64,000 nucleotides of DNA from Lactobacillus sp. ESL0791 (GCF_029433255.1 NZ_JAQTHU010000001.1:2170001-2234000), one strand, 5' to 3'. Counted from the first letter of the stretch, positions 22,901-33,525 are shown. Made by a program: numbers and translations. The notes: generated by a model from the letters alone, not told the origin.

Positions 22901-25411
22901 CGCATTACCTTTTTGTGTATCAGTTAATGGATCACTTATATGATTCGTAATATGGCCACCACTATCAACTGCACCTGTACCTGTACCTGTCGGTACCCCG
23001 GCAGTAGTCATCGAAGAATCCAGCCATTGAAGATCTTTGACAACCACATTACCGTTTGTATGAAAGTAATCGTCCAAACTTTTCAAGTCAGTAATAGAAT
23101 AATTCTGCATTGTTCCTTCGCTGTCATAAAAAACTGTACCTAACTTTCCATCAAGATCTTCCTTTTTTATAACAAGACTGGTCTGTCCCTTATGAGCCAT
23201 AATGGTTGGAGCAGTGTAGCTACCCAATAATTTATACCGAACATTGTCAGAACTGTATAAATTAAAAGTATAAGTATTATCCGGACCACTTGTACCAGTA
23301 TAAAGGTCTTCTACTTTGTAAAATTTATCCCCACTTATGTTTTGGGTGGATTCTCCATCTATTGTAACTAAATTGGTCGCTGCAACACTCTTAGCTGTGA
23401 TTGTGCCCCAAGCATTTCTATTAATCTTAAAGTTGCCTAATGTCAGCTGCAGAGCACCAGTGCTATCAGTCTTAGTCCCAATTCCAGAAAACATATTATA
23501 CATTTGATCAAAGGCGGGAGTTGTAGTAAAAATCTGAACATTACTATCTTTATCCTTGCCTAAATTCAAAACATGCAGTTTGCTATCATCTTGAAACATG
23601 GATGTCATGTTAGTAACATGACTGGTATCCCAATTACGTAAGTCTAATGTTGTCAGGCTGCTGGCACCCTTAAACATAGATTGTGTATTCTTAAAGTGAC
23701 TCGTATCCCAATTACTTACGCCAATATTTGTCAAGGCTTCATCCGTAAGCTTTGCAGCACCATCATCAGAATAATTTGATCCAAACATAGATTCTGCATG
23801 TGCAACATTGCCCATATTCCAGTGACCGGAACCACTAATTTTTGTCAAATTTTTATCACCTGAAAACATGTTAGCCATTGAATAAACATTGTCAGTTTTC
23901 CAATTTGGACCTAATTTTAATTCCGTAAGCGCCGTGTCGCCTGAAAACATTTGATTCATGCCGCCATAATATTGATACGCACCTTGTTCGTAAGTCCCAT
24001 CAGGTCTATAATCATCATCTGTTTCTTTTTCTATTCCACTAGTATCCCAACCAGAAAGATCTAAACTTGTAAGACAAGGATCATTAGAAAAGGCACCATA
24101 CATCGTTTTAACATGACTAACATCCAAGCCTTCTATTCCTGTAATCGTTGTTAAGCGATTAAAGTCACTAAATGCACTGCCATAATAATAATCACGATTT
24201 TTGAGAATCGTTAAACCACTCGTATCCAGCTGACTTACATCCAAAGATTTCAAACTACCCTTTACACTAGTATAATAACCCCATTTTATAGAAGATACCT
24301 TAATTTTAGGTAAAATTAACTTTTCCAATTTAATATCATTAGAAAACATGTTGTCATCTATTGTGATATTTTGGTTTGCAGAAACAGGATAAGTATTAGT
24401 ACTGTTGGCCATTGACAAGCTGCGCAATTGCTGATCGCCGGAGAACATGCCATACATATTATTATATGCAACATTAGACATATTCCAGTTATCAAGTTTT
24501 AGTTCCAATAACTTAGGATCATTCGCGAACATGTAACTCATATTCGTAACTTGGCTGGTATCCAATCCATCGGCTCCCGTAATTTTTTTAAGTCCATCTA
24601 TTCCAGCAAACAAATTTGAAGAATTGGCCGGTAACTTAATTTGCCCTTTGCCAGTACCGCCGGTTCTGACATCACTATTGTCAAAACAAATAGCTTTAAC
24701 TCCTGCTAAAGTAATAACTGGTCCATTATCTGGATGTTGGATAAGGTAAGTGATACCATGCCGACTATCTGAATTGTCTCCAAGCATATTACTGGTACCA
24801 TCACCGACAAATGTTATCGTCTTTGTACTATTATCATATGTCCAAGTACAGCCGCCGTCTGTCCCAGAAGTTGTTACACCTCTAGTGGAAACTTCTTCCT
24901 GAGGAGCAACCTTAACGGGTTGCTTTTGCACAGAATTCGAGCCAGCTGCTGCAACAGAAGTTGCCGCACTTGATGCAGCCGAGCTCACTGCTTCGCTTCC
25001 AGCCGTACTCCCTTTACTTGTGCTTCCTGCTTCGCTTGCTAGAGTGCCGCTGCTGCTTGGCGCACTAGAAATACTATTGCTATCTCCACTATCACCCATA
25101 CTATCCGAAGCTGTTTCAGAATCACTCCTTAAAAAGAAACTCAAACCTGAATATGTCTTCAAATCTGCTTGTTTAGGTGCAGCCGATTTAGATTTACCTT
25201 GCGTTTCATATTTTGAAGTCTTTTTATCAACTATCGCGGTTTTTCCTTCAACCGTATCGGCTTTAACTACCTGGCTATTAATTTGCATAAAACTGAAGCC
25301 TAACAGAACTGAAGCTACGCCAACTGTTAGTTTACGTAAGGAAAAGCGTTCACGTTTATCCTCTAAACTATTTCTTCTTTGTTGCTCTTTTATATTGTTT
25401 GTGCTTAACAC
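19934..25411 (-). CDS. Unit 3 B-type giant surface protein (YSIRK, DUF285, Rib-like, 2x SLAP)
   Basis: 1825 residues, the shortest complete B protein. It has a YSIRK signal (FSLRKLTVG about 23-31), the DLKTYSGLSFFLRS motif (83-96), a Ser/Ala-rich linker to about 175, DUF285 repeats about 257-664 with Asp rather than Cys at the M-F-x-x-[DC] position, a cap, beta modules including one with T-H-Q-Y-L-P, and two SLAP repeats (about 1709-1825). Start GTG with GGAGG 8 nt upstream, 25 nt after the A gene. The SLAP end is nearly identical to the unit 4 B protein, but the module just before it (D-K-D-H-I-P-A-T-D-K-E-G-T-Y-S) matches the B proteins of units 1-2, so the protein looks mosaic. Predicted wall-bound surface protein of unknown ligand. 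Confidence 0.92.
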   Translation of the reverse strand: MLSTNNIKEQQRRNSLEDKRERFSLRKLTVGVASVLLGFSFMQINSQVVKADTVEGKTAIVDKKTSKYETQGKSKSAAPKQADLKTYSGLSFFLRSDSETASDSMGDSGDSNSISSAPSSSGTLASEAGSTSKGSTAGSEAVSSAASSAATSVAAAGSNSVQKQPVKVAPQEEVSTRGVTTSGTDGGCTWTYDNSTKTITFVGDGTSNMLGDNSDSRHGITYLIQHPDNGPVITLAGVKAICFDNSDVRTGGTGKGQIKLPANSSNLFAGIDGLKKITGADGLDTSQVTNMSYMFANDPKLLELKLDNWNMSNVAYNNMYGMFSGDQQLRSLSMANSTNTYPVSANQNITIDDNMFSNDIKLEKLILPKIKVSSIKWGYYTSVKGSLKSLDVSQLDTSGLTILKNRDYYYGSAFSDFNRLTTITGIEGLDVSHVKTMYGAFSNDPCLTSLDLSGWDTSGIEKETDDDYRPDGTYEQGAYQYYGGMNQMFSGDTALTELKLGPNWKTDNVYSMANMFSGDKNLTKISGSGHWNMGNVAHAESMFGSNYSDDGAAKLTDEALTNIGVSNWDTSHFKNTQSMFKGASSLTTLDLRNWDTSHVTNMTSMFQDDSKLHVLNLGKDKDSNVQIFTTTPAFDQMYNMFSGIGTKTDSTGALQLTLGNFKINRNAWGTITAKSVAATNLVTIDGESTQNISGDKFYKVEDLYTGTSGPDNTYTFNLYSSDNVRYKLLGSYTAPTIMAHKGQTSLVIKKEDLDGKLGTVFYDSEGTMQNYSITDLKSLDDYFHTNGNVVVKDLQWLDSSMTTAGVPTGTGTGAVDSGGHITNHISDPLTDTQKGNAVVQVNFGDGTHGYVPVNVQIPKITGAGVNTSTQLRNIPSEEKAKAAVKLDGGTAPDSWDDGKWNLSYHWVKGTTWRDLSEDDLGTVSSIPISNVGVKVKYTTPGGDADGSEIVSTGISLKVQNYSQLYNVTYGGATLQAHLKTDPTNPRVESVAVPKELTDPAKWGNFISINTTDGSPVPEHLNDAIKSIEWTTASAPTTTGSHTVTLKVTFKDDSPDNPSTVTIPGVSVNVSGGVVDSGHPNNVGVNGSSWFSESTAKAALTGTSTNAITINFPSPSVSYSWSKDGKNNSNPDVSSDKVGVTQHVYVLIDYHDDTKQAVPVDLNVTSIGQKYTPHITTGQTIKIHRTDSADARDSQGYPRIPIITDANKINDLLTLNNASDLPFSPPPVPSSEVSKIIWDTNHANDPESDGPGTQSKPVIVVYKDGSQESTINSAAFEVEEATIKGSPSHSYLQSEVPTPDSLINLPEDFGDAICEWVKNDNTHEELSLTQLNNASGTVDAAIAVTYADNTHQYLPFSLTISSRSGLNDYTKIPKTVHLNQHLSPDELVKITQRGTNIPVSRSDYDLEWVDGAPDLSAAALGNATEKEISKTIKVIFNNDHSVHEVHVSITLVGAQKRSTAAAKKVYLGNPGMNLTPDQVTTIVPYYLDISKIGSLASYTLTPTGDTVTLTVTYNDDGTQQTFTDIPLKLVKNNVDNNAVINVNKGDSIGADDIRPVLLNYDEVASTGAEIGGVTGINTTHSGLQHGNFKIIYPGDNDLGLNELDVMVPVAVDVGDAKQKTPSISTMPSIHPGSIIVPQYTDLLTHNEYAQNAVTNTNTMPKGVQYIWDKDHIPATDKEGTYSGFVNVRYANGTFASVPVTVQVVAPSLDEAILMHNSYIYNQDANRVTNRVLQRGLKVKTYGTTLIDGKLYYHLEDNQYVKAGNIDGQTRQIAKTAYIYNHAGKRVEDQVIYKGTKVKTYGAAVKIDHDKYYTLGLEKFIKAETVR

Positions 25412-25419
25412 TACCTATT

Positions 25420-25424
25420 CCTCC
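25420..25424 (-). promoter_or_regulatory. Shine-Dalgarno of the unit 3 B gene
   Basis: GGAGG 8 nt before GTG 25411, within the 25-nt A-B gap. No promoter is visible here. Confidence 0.8.
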
Positions 25425-25436
25425 AAAGATCTCTAT

Positions 25437-28400
25437 CTATTTCAACTTACTTGCTTTAACGTATTGATTGTCACCGATGACATAATATTTAATACCTTTA
25501 ATCTTCACAGCCTTACCGTAAGTTGCCACTTTGGTACCTTTATGCAGCTTCTTCTTCATTGCCTTGCCGTAACGATTAACCACGACAGCCTTATTAAGCA
25601 CACACCGCTTGGTGCTGTCAATATTACTTGCCAGCAGATATTCATCATTATCCAAGACATAATATTGTTTATGCTTAATTACCGTCTTACCGTAAGTTAC
25701 AACATTAGAGCCAGCCTTTAAAATTGCTTTATTCTCACGCTCACCATTCTTATTATAGAAATATGAAGCATGTTTGATAGTTTTCTTAATACCGCCTGTT
25801 GGATTAGCCTTGCCACGAACTGTTGGATCAGTCCAAGTATCAGGTGTTGGCGGGAAATTAGCAGCTTTAACATATTTATTATCATCAATCAAATAATACT
25901 TTTGCCCATTAATTGTAATTGGTGTGCCATAAGTAGCCACACTAGTTCCAGCATAAATTACTTGATCACCAATCTGTTTGCCGTATTTATCATAGATATG
26001 CGCTGTTAACTGTAATTTGCGCTTCTTGCCTTGAATATTATTGGCCTTAATATAATATTTATCAGCCTGAACAATATAATATAGCCGGTTATTAATCATC
26101 GTTGTCCCATATGTTTTAACTTTAGAACCACTTTGCAGCGTTTGATCGTTGACCCGCTTTCCCTGCTTATCATAAAGGTATGCATTATGTTTTAAGACAA
26201 CCTCACTTTCTGCAGGATCACCGATATTAACCTTAACCGGAACAGAACCTACAGAACCATCAGGATAATGAACAGTAACAAAAGTCTTGTCTGTCTTATT
26301 TTTATCAGCCGTATCAATCGTATTGGCGGTATCCCAGGTATAATCAGTTCCTGCTGGCATCTCACCTGCATTAGTAACCGCATTTTCTGCATAATTATTA
26401 TGTATTGGTAAATCCGTATACTGCGGTACCTGAATGACGCCACCACCTGGCAATAAATTATTTGCCATTGAATTATCTACTGGTCGCTTGCTAACTTTAA
26501 CAATTACTGGAATTGATGTATTAACATTAAAAGCAGAAAATTCAGGATCAACAGCGGTATAGTTAACAGCAACTTGCCCAGTTTGCGTACCAACTTGATT
26601 GAAATCCATTCCAGTTATAGCTGTATCCAAAGTTAATCCTGGAACTTTCATTAGATCGCTATAATTGGTAACTACTTGCTGCGTACTTACCCTGATGCCC
26701 TGATAAGTTCCCGCTTGTTGTGTAACTGGTCTAATAACCTTAAATGGAACACTCTCAAGCACCTGCTTGGTATTGTCATTATAGTGAACAGTAATATTTG
26801 CTTTATTATCAGTCAATTGAACAGTATAAGTCGGCTGATAAGAACTAATTGAATTAGCATTGACGTAATAGTTACCGATACCTGTCTGCTGCATTTGCGA
26901 AAGATTAGCATCATTTAGATAAACCGTTTGGGCATTGCTATTCTTTAAAACTGCACCGTTAACTGTTACTGTAATTGGTTTAACAATTTGTGAGCCGTCA
27001 CCGGTAAAGGTAACCAGAACCGCTGCATTACTTTCTTTGCTTCCACTACTATCTAATCCAGAAGCATCAACATCAGGTGATGTAGCCCACGCAATCTGAT
27101 AATCAGTACCAGCAACTAAACTGCCCACGCTAACTTTATCCGCTAAATTAATGGTATTTAAATCAACACCAACGTGAGTACTAAAGTTACCACTAATGTT
27201 AGTTTGATATTGGTCAGCTAAGGATTGCACAGTCAATTTTATTGGTAAATATTGGTGCGTCCCATCAGGATAGCTAACTTCAATGGCGGCTCTAGTTACT
27301 CCGCTAGAATGGTTTAAAGTCGTCAATGATAATTCTTGATGGCTCATGGCATCAACCCATTTATAACTAGCATGATAATTAGATGGAGCTTTTATACCTA
27401 AAGAGGGATCAGCTAGAAAGTCTGCTGCAGCAGGAATGCCTCCAAGAGGATATTCTTTATGAGTTACCTTGGCCGAAGCACCATCAATCACAACGGCTAC
27501 ATTAATCGGACTACTTACCGAAGGGGAACTTTCAGTATTATCCCTATATGTTAATTTAACAACCCCTGTATACTGACCAGTACCTGTATTCTGATCAATA
27601 TCAGCAGAGGTATGATTAGGAATACTATTAGGTGAAGTTGCCCAGTCAATCTTAGTAATATCAGCAGCAGGAATACTATTACCCTGACTATCGTCAAAGT
27701 TGCCCTTCATAGCATTAAAATCTAATGTAGGATCAGCTGTACTATCATCTGCAGCGTGAAAATGAAGTGTAGAAGAATATGAAGGAATATCATAATTGCC
27801 AGCAAGATTATTTATGCTTACCCTTAAAGTTACAGGCACGGCTTGGGTAGTTCCATCAGGATAGTCAATAATAATATAGTCGTGCTGAGTACCAGCAGCA
27901 GTAGTAACAGGCGAAGCAACATGATCAGCTGACGTTGACCACTTAAAGTCAGTGTCGCTTAACGAGTAAGGAGACCCTTCCAGACTAGTTACACTTGCGG
28001 AAGTTAATGCACTTACCGCACTTGGTAAAGAATCATTAACATGCAAATTAGTTATTACACCATTGCTAATACCACCAATTACATGAACTGCAAGCTGAAC
28101 TTCAGGACCAATCGATCCATCTTTATAGTACGCAACAATATTGCAATCATTACCAGTGCCATTATCAATAGTCGTTGGTGCACCATTCCCATTTGCCCAA
28201 TCTAAATGATCAATAATTTTATTTAGATTACCTTCAGCAACAGCAGTTTGACCAATACTACCTATATCCTTGGCAGTAATTAAGTCGTTCATAGCACTAT
28301 TGTTAGTAACGCCAAGCTTATTTTTATTAAAGAAGCCAGCCGGAGTTAAAATATTGCCGTTGCCAATTGCATGTGTTGTTATTGGATTAGTATTTATGCT

Positions 28401-31400
28401 AATTGGATAAGCTTCAGAATATGGCTGTACCCGCAATGTAACTTCCACTATATCAGTACCATCGGCATGACCATTGGTGGTGTAGGCAATCTTAACTGCT
28501 ACAGTATGGTCACCCGAAACACTCAAATCAGAGTGATCAAGAGGTCTGTCATCATGAATTCCTTTAACCCACTGATAAGTCAAGTTTGATTTTCCCCATG
28601 TGGCCGGGCCTGTTGTAGAATCAATCGTTGCAACTGCTGTAGCTGCCTTATTGGGATCAGGATCTTCTCCAATACTAGATAGTTGAATATCTCCTGGAGA
28701 GAAAGTTGGAAGTTCAACCTTTACTGGAACATTAGTTATCGTGCCGTCACCGTAAGTCACGCGAATTACTGCATTTCCTTTATTATTACCTTGAGTATTT
28801 GTAGGATCAGCAATTAACTCACCCTGATCGTTAACTACTCCCCCATCTTTAACATTACCTTCACTATCCATCATCTTTTTATCCAGCCACTGCGCTGATT
28901 GAATTACTTTGTTAGCCGGCTTAATATCATCACTTGTTTCCGTAAGAGTCGTATAGGATTTTGCAGGAGAACTTGGAGGTTCTTCTCCATCTACGAACGA
29001 AAGAATATTAGCCATTGGATACTGATCTATTACTTTATCACTTTGATTTTTATGAGCTTTAATTATAAATAAGGCAGAATCACTAGGATCGACTACTTCA
29101 GTTGTCGGCTTAACCGTATAACGTAAATTATCAGCGTCATGTATTCGCATGACATAGCTTTCTGTAGGCGGACAATCTGATGCTGGTTTGTTATACATAG
29201 TTATAAAATCACTTAAAACATAAGTATTTCCTACAGGTGTACTAAAATTGCCACTCTGCCGAATGCCAACAGCTTGAATATTCTGCCATTTAAAGTCTCC
29301 CCAAGCATTAGAGGATATTTTATAATGCCCTAATGCTAAATGGAACTCCTTTATACTTCCATCAGCTCCCATGTGGTTAAACATATTGGACATATCTGAT
29401 GCTCTTGCTGTGTCAAAAGTATACAAATCTAATGCAGCAAGTTTCTTAGTATCATTAAACATGTAAGACATGTCAGTAACGTTACTCGTATTCCAATTAT
29501 CAGTGTGTAAACTATCTCCCAAAATTAAAGTAACTAAGGCCGAAGCACCATCAAACATATGAGTCATTGTAGTCGCATTATCAGTCTTCCAACTGCTTAA
29601 ATCTAAATTTGTCAAGCTACTGTCATTAGCAAACATATTCGCAAAACTCGTAACATTAGCAACATTAAAGTTTTTAACAAAATCCAAGGAGGTTATACTA
29701 CTATCGCCATTAAACATGTATGACATATCGGTCACATTCGCTGTCCCCCAAGGTGCATTATTATTGTCAATAGTTGCTAAAGCGTTAACATTATTAAACA
29801 TGTATGACATATCAGTAACACTGCTAGTATTCCAATTGGCTCCCAGCTTCAAATTAGTTAAAGCTGTAACACCATCAAACATATGAGTCATTGTAGTAAC
29901 ATTCTCAGGATCCCAGTTACTCAAATCTAGACTGCTGCCTAAACTAGAATCATTGTGAAACATATAGGACATGTCAGTCGCACTCTCTGTATTCCAAGTG
30001 CTAGTAGTATTATGTTCGCCACCAATACTAGTTAATGACGAATCATTTTCAAACATACGAGACATATCTTCAACATACTGCGTATCCCAGCTGCTAGTAT
30101 CTACATTATCCAAAGCACTAGCATTAGCAAACATAGACGACATGTTGACAGCATATTGTGGATTCCAGCTATCAACTTTAAACTCAACAGGAGTAGTATG
30201 GGAAATGCTGCTGTCACTGGCACCCTTACTGGTTAGACTTGCACAACCGTTAAACATATTATCCATTTGTTCAGCAAAGTCTACCTGAAAATTAGTAACA
30301 TCAAAGTTATTTAATAGTGCATCGCCATAAAATAAATGAGACATATTTGTTACAGTACTGGTATGCATACCTGTAATATCTAAATATTTTAACCCAATCG
30401 CTGGTGCGCCAGCCTTATACATGCTAGCAAACATATATGACATATTATCCAAATTACCAGCATCATAAGCTAAAACCAGCTCGGTTATTCCGGTATCACC
30501 CTCAAACATATGCGACATATTAGATACATTAGAAGTCTTAAAGTCAGCAATTCCCTTATTTTTTATCAAGTCGCCAGTCAGGCTAGTATCATATTGAAAC
30601 ATTCCTTCCATGGTGCTGACTTTTTTTGTATTCCAGCCTTTAAAATTAAAATCATCTAAATGCGGTGCAACATAGCTAGATGATGATGGACCTGGGAATG
30701 CAAACATATAGCTCATATCAGTTACATTACCTGTATCCCAAGATGTGCTGCCCTCAATATGATGCAAATCTAAATGATTTAATGCAGTACAGCCAAAAAA
30801 CATATGACTCATGGTATTCACACTATGAGTATCCCAACTGTCTATATTTAAAGTAGGCAAGCTGCTACAATTATTAAACATATAATTCATGTAATATACA
30901 TTGCCAGTATTCCAGCTGCTTATGTTTAAAGCAGGCAACTTGCTGCAACCATTAAACATGGACTCCATATTTTGTACCTGACCCGTTTTCCATGTACTGA
31001 TATTTAAGCTGGTTAACTTGCTGCAGCCGCTAAACATTGCATACATGCTAGTAACATTACTGGTATCCCAATGAGTATCAGTATCTGTGTAAGTATGTAA
31101 ATCTAAACTAGTTAAGCTACTGCAACCATTAAACATGGACTCCATATTTCGTACCTGACCCGTTTTCCATGTACTTATGTTTAAACCGGTTAGACTGCTG
31201 CAGCCGCTAAACATTGCATACATGCTAGTAACATTACTGGTATCCCAGTTATCAATAATTAAGCTAGGTAATCTAAAACAACTATAAAACATCTGGCTCA
31301 TATCTTGCACGCGGCTTGTGTCCCACATACTTATGTTTAAACTGGTCAATCCGCTGCAACCGTAAAACATTGAAGACATATATACATAGCTATAAGGGCC

Positions 31401-33446
31401 AACCGGAACATTAGCACCTATATTCCAATAATTATGCCCACTTGTTGTATCAGTATTTAAGTTTAAACTAGTTAAACTGCTGCAGTAACGAAACATTGCG
31501 GACATAGACTGCACTTTACTGATATCCCACTTACTTATATCCAAGTTTCTTAAACTTTGGCACCACTCGAACATAGAGCTCATATTTGTTACATTACTGG
31601 TATCCCATGCGCTGATTGTTAAACCGCCTGAGGTAGAACCTAACATATTGCAGTAATAAAACATTTGACTCATATCGGTCACGCTGCTGGTTGTCCAATA
31701 ATTCAAATTTAAACTAGTTAAATTCTCACAATAAGAAAACATACTATTCATATTAGTCACTGCAGCAGTATTCCAACCATCTATACCATCTATGCTCGCT
31801 AAATTATAGCAGTCATAAAACATTTGACTCATATCGGTCACGCTACTGGGTGTCCAACCTGTTGAATTTAAGGATCGTAAAGAACTAGAGTTGCTAAACA
31901 TGTGACTCATATTAGTTACACTGTTAATATGCCAAGTCTTCAAGTCAAGGCTAGTTAACTTTGTATTAGCAAACATTGAGCTCATGTTCGTTACGCTGCT
32001 GGTATTCCAGTTAGTACCTGAAGCAGATAAAACCAAGCTAGTAAATCCAGTATTAGCAAACATATAGCTCATATCAAGCACACTACTGGTATTCCAGTTA
32101 GTACCAAAATTAACGCTTGTTAAGTCATGGTCATAATAAAACATGTGGTTCATATTCTTCACACTGCTGGTGTTTAATGCACTGAGATCTAAAGCAGCCA
32201 GACCTGTTGTACGCCCTGTGAGGCCATAAAGACCGCTAAACATGTAAGACATATCAGTAACATTCCTGGTGTCCCAACCCGTCAAAGTAATACTGGTTAA
32301 TTGACTGTAAAAACCATTAGTGTCATACTCATTTCCCCCAAAGCCCTCAAACATATGCGACATATTGGTTACATGACTGGTATCCCAGCCTGATAAATTT
32401 AAACTAGTTAAACATACATCATTACGGAACATGTTGTTCATGTCAGTAACAGCGCTGGTATCCAAATTACCAATTCCCTGAATATCAGTTAATTTATTCA
32501 AATACGCAAATTTAGATGCACTATTGGCTGCCAACTTAACATGTGCAGTGCCACTAAAAACTATCTTAGTAATATCACCCGAAACGCCAAAACTCTGAAT
32601 CTGCGTAGAAGAAAGAGTACCACTGTTCGTAAAGGTCAGAGTGCCGCTGTTATACGCCCAGTTAACATTGCCATCAACTCCTGAATCAGAACGCAGTGAA
32701 ATCCCATCTTGAGGGCCAACCTGCTCCTGAGTTGCAGAATATTCCGCTAACAGTACAGTCAAGTTATCCTGCGCCGCATTAATATCAGCCAGCAATTTTG
32801 TTTGATCAGCTTCCGGTAGATCCACACTGCCTGGATCACGATACTTGTTGATTGCTTCTTGCGCCTTGTTTACAGCATCTTGCAAAGCCTGTTGCTTTTC
32901 CGGTGTCTCGTGTTGATATTTGTCAGAGCTGCTTGCTTCATTGGCTTTGCCTAATGTTGTATCTAAACTAGTTGCTGCCGCATTCAGCTTCTGCTCTGCT
33001 TCAGTTTTCTTATCATTTTCTTTTTCTTCTTGACTTGGATCAGAAGCAGCAGATTCACTTCCATCACTAGTTGTCCCAGATTCAACTATTTCAGACCCGT
33101 CCCGCAAAAACGATCTTAAGCCCGCGTAAGTTGACAATTTTACCCTAGCTGAAGTTTCCGTTTGCTTTTGTTTATTAGTACGCACATCAGTACCAGTAAA
33201 TTTGTTCACGTCACTTGCAGCGCCTTTTTTGCCAGTATCTGTTCCACTGACCTCACTACTGTGGATACTGTTATTTAATTCTGACTCACTATCAGCAGCA
33301 TGAGCTACCTGACTGTTAATACCTAAAAATCCTAAGCCGATCAAAACGGATGCAGCGCCAATCGTTAGCTTACGAATTGAAAAACGCTCTTGCTTAGTCT
33401 GCGACTCCATCTTTTTTAATCGCTCAGTAAAATTATTTTTGCTCAA
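25437..33446 (-). CDS. Unit 3 A-type giant surface protein (YSIRK, FIVAR-like, DUF285, Rib-like, 4x SLAP)
   Basis: 2669-residue predicted wall-attached surface protein. Its N-terminus (signal, KLSTYAGLRSFLRD at 103-116, FIVAR-like linker) is almost the same as in the unit 4 A protein. The DUF285 solenoid (about 305-1388) has about 36 repeats, of which 13 in a row carry Cys at M-F-x-x-C, against seven in unit 4; most of the size difference lies there. A cap, beta modules with a clear Rib-like one, and four SLAP repeats (about 2412-2669) follow. The only plausible start is TTG at 33446, with GGAGG 7 nt upstream. It is promoter-proximal in its unit, with B following after 25 nt. Function inferred as adhesion or surface coat; ligand unknown. 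Confidence 0.92.
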   Translation of the reverse strand: MSKNNFTERLKKMESQTKQERFSIRKLTIGAASVLIGLGFLGINSQVAHAADSESELNNSIHSSEVSGTDTGKKGAASDVNKFTGTDVRTNKQKQTETSARVKLSTYAGLRSFLRDGSEIVESGTTSDGSESAASDPSQEEKENDKKTEAEQKLNAAATSLDTTLGKANEASSSDKYQHETPEKQQALQDAVNKAQEAINKYRDPGSVDLPEADQTKLLADINAAQDNLTVLLAEYSATQEQVGPQDGISLRSDSGVDGNVNWAYNSGTLTFTNSGTLSSTQIQSFGVSGDITKIVFSGTAHVKLAANSASKFAYLNKLTDIQGIGNLDTSAVTDMNNMFRNDVCLTSLNLSGWDTSHVTNMSHMFEGFGGNEYDTNGFYSQLTSITLTGWDTRNVTDMSYMFSGLYGLTGRTTGLAALDLSALNTSSVKNMNHMFYYDHDLTSVNFGTNWNTSSVLDMSYMFANTGFTSLVLSASGTNWNTSSVTNMSSMFANTKLTSLDLKTWHINSVTNMSHMFSNSSSLRSLNSTGWTPSSVTDMSQMFYDCYNLASIDGIDGWNTAAVTNMNSMFSYCENLTSLNLNYWTTSSVTDMSQMFYYCNMLGSTSGGLTISAWDTSNVTNMSSMFEWCQSLRNLDISKWDISKVQSMSAMFRYCSSLTSLNLNTDTTSGHNYWNIGANVPVGPYSYVYMSSMFYGCSGLTSLNISMWDTSRVQDMSQMFYSCFRLPSLIIDNWDTSNVTSMYAMFSGCSSLTGLNISTWKTGQVRNMESMFNGCSSLTSLDLHTYTDTDTHWDTSNVTSMYAMFSGCSKLTSLNISTWKTGQVQNMESMFNGCSKLPALNISSWNTGNVYYMNYMFNNCSSLPTLNIDSWDTHSVNTMSHMFFGCTALNHLDLHHIEGSTSWDTGNVTDMSYMFAFPGPSSSSYVAPHLDDFNFKGWNTKKVSTMEGMFQYDTSLTGDLIKNKGIADFKTSNVSNMSHMFEGDTGITELVLAYDAGNLDNMSYMFASMYKAGAPAIGLKYLDITGMHTSTVTNMSHLFYGDALLNNFDVTNFQVDFAEQMDNMFNGCASLTSKGASDSSISHTTPVEFKVDSWNPQYAVNMSSMFANASALDNVDTSSWDTQYVEDMSRMFENDSSLTSIGGEHNTTSTWNTESATDMSYMFHNDSSLGSSLDLSNWDPENVTTMTHMFDGVTALTNLKLGANWNTSSVTDMSYMFNNVNALATIDNNNAPWGTANVTDMSYMFNGDSSITSLDFVKNFNVANVTSFANMFANDSSLTNLDLSSWKTDNATTMTHMFDGASALVTLILGDSLHTDNWNTSNVTDMSYMFNDTKKLAALDLYTFDTARASDMSNMFNHMGADGSIKEFHLALGHYKISSNAWGDFKWQNIQAVGIRQSGNFSTPVGNTYVLSDFITMYNKPASDCPPTESYVMRIHDADNLRYTVKPTTEVVDPSDSALFIIKAHKNQSDKVIDQYPMANILSFVDGEEPPSSPAKSYTTLTETSDDIKPANKVIQSAQWLDKKMMDSEGNVKDGGVVNDQGELIADPTNTQGNNKGNAVIRVTYGDGTITNVPVKVELPTFSPGDIQLSSIGEDPDPNKAATAVATIDSTTGPATWGKSNLTYQWVKGIHDDRPLDHSDLSVSGDHTVAVKIAYTTNGHADGTDIVEVTLRVQPYSEAYPISINTNPITTHAIGNGNILTPAGFFNKNKLGVTNNSAMNDLITAKDIGSIGQTAVAEGNLNKIIDHLDWANGNGAPTTIDNGTGNDCNIVAYYKDGSIGPEVQLAVHVIGGISNGVITNLHVNDSLPSAVSALTSASVTSLEGSPYSLSDTDFKWSTSADHVASPVTTAAGTQHDYIIIDYPDGTTQAVPVTLRVSINNLAGNYDIPSYSSTLHFHAADDSTADPTLDFNAMKGNFDDSQGNSIPAADITKIDWATSPNSIPNHTSADIDQNTGTGQYTGVVKLTYRDNTESSPSVSSPINVAVVIDGASAKVTHKEYPLGGIPAAADFLADPSLGIKAPSNYHASYKWVDAMSHQELSLTTLNHSSGVTRAAIEVSYPDGTHQYLPIKLTVQSLADQYQTNISGNFSTHVGVDLNTINLADKVSVGSLVAGTDYQIAWATSPDVDASGLDSSGSKESNAAVLVTFTGDGSQIVKPITVTVNGAVLKNSNAQTVYLNDANLSQMQQTGIGNYYVNANSISSYQPTYTVQLTDNKANITVHYNDNTKQVLESVPFKVIRPVTQQAGTYQGIRVSTQQVVTNYSDLMKVPGLTLDTAITGMDFNQVGTQTGQVAVNYTAVDPEFSAFNVNTSIPVIVKVSKRPVDNSMANNLLPGGGVIQVPQYTDLPIHNNYAENAVTNAGEMPAGTDYTWDTANTIDTADKNKTDKTFVTVHYPDGSVGSVPVKVNIGDPAESEVVLKHNAYLYDKQGKRVNDQTLQSGSKVKTYGTTMINNRLYYIVQADKYYIKANNIQGKKRKLQLTAHIYDKYGKQIGDQVIYAGTSVATYGTPITINGQKYYLIDDNKYVKAANFPPTPDTWTDPTVRGKANPTGGIKKTIKHASYFYNKNGERENKAILKAGSNVVTYGKTVIKHKQYYVLDNDEYLLASNIDSTKRCVLNKAVVVNRYGKAMKKKLHKGTKVATYGKAVKIKGIKYYVIGDNQYVKASKLK

Positions 33447-33496
33447 CTTTTGACCTCCAAATTATCTATGGCTAATTCTGATTATATACACATTAC

Positions 33497-33525
33497 ATAG
33501 TAGACCTTAATTTTATTTTTGTAAA
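33497..33525 (-). promoter_or_regulatory. Promoter of unit 3
   Basis: TTTACA (33520-33525), 17-nt spacer, TACTAT (33497-33502), about 50 nt before the TTG start. Confidence 0.75.
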
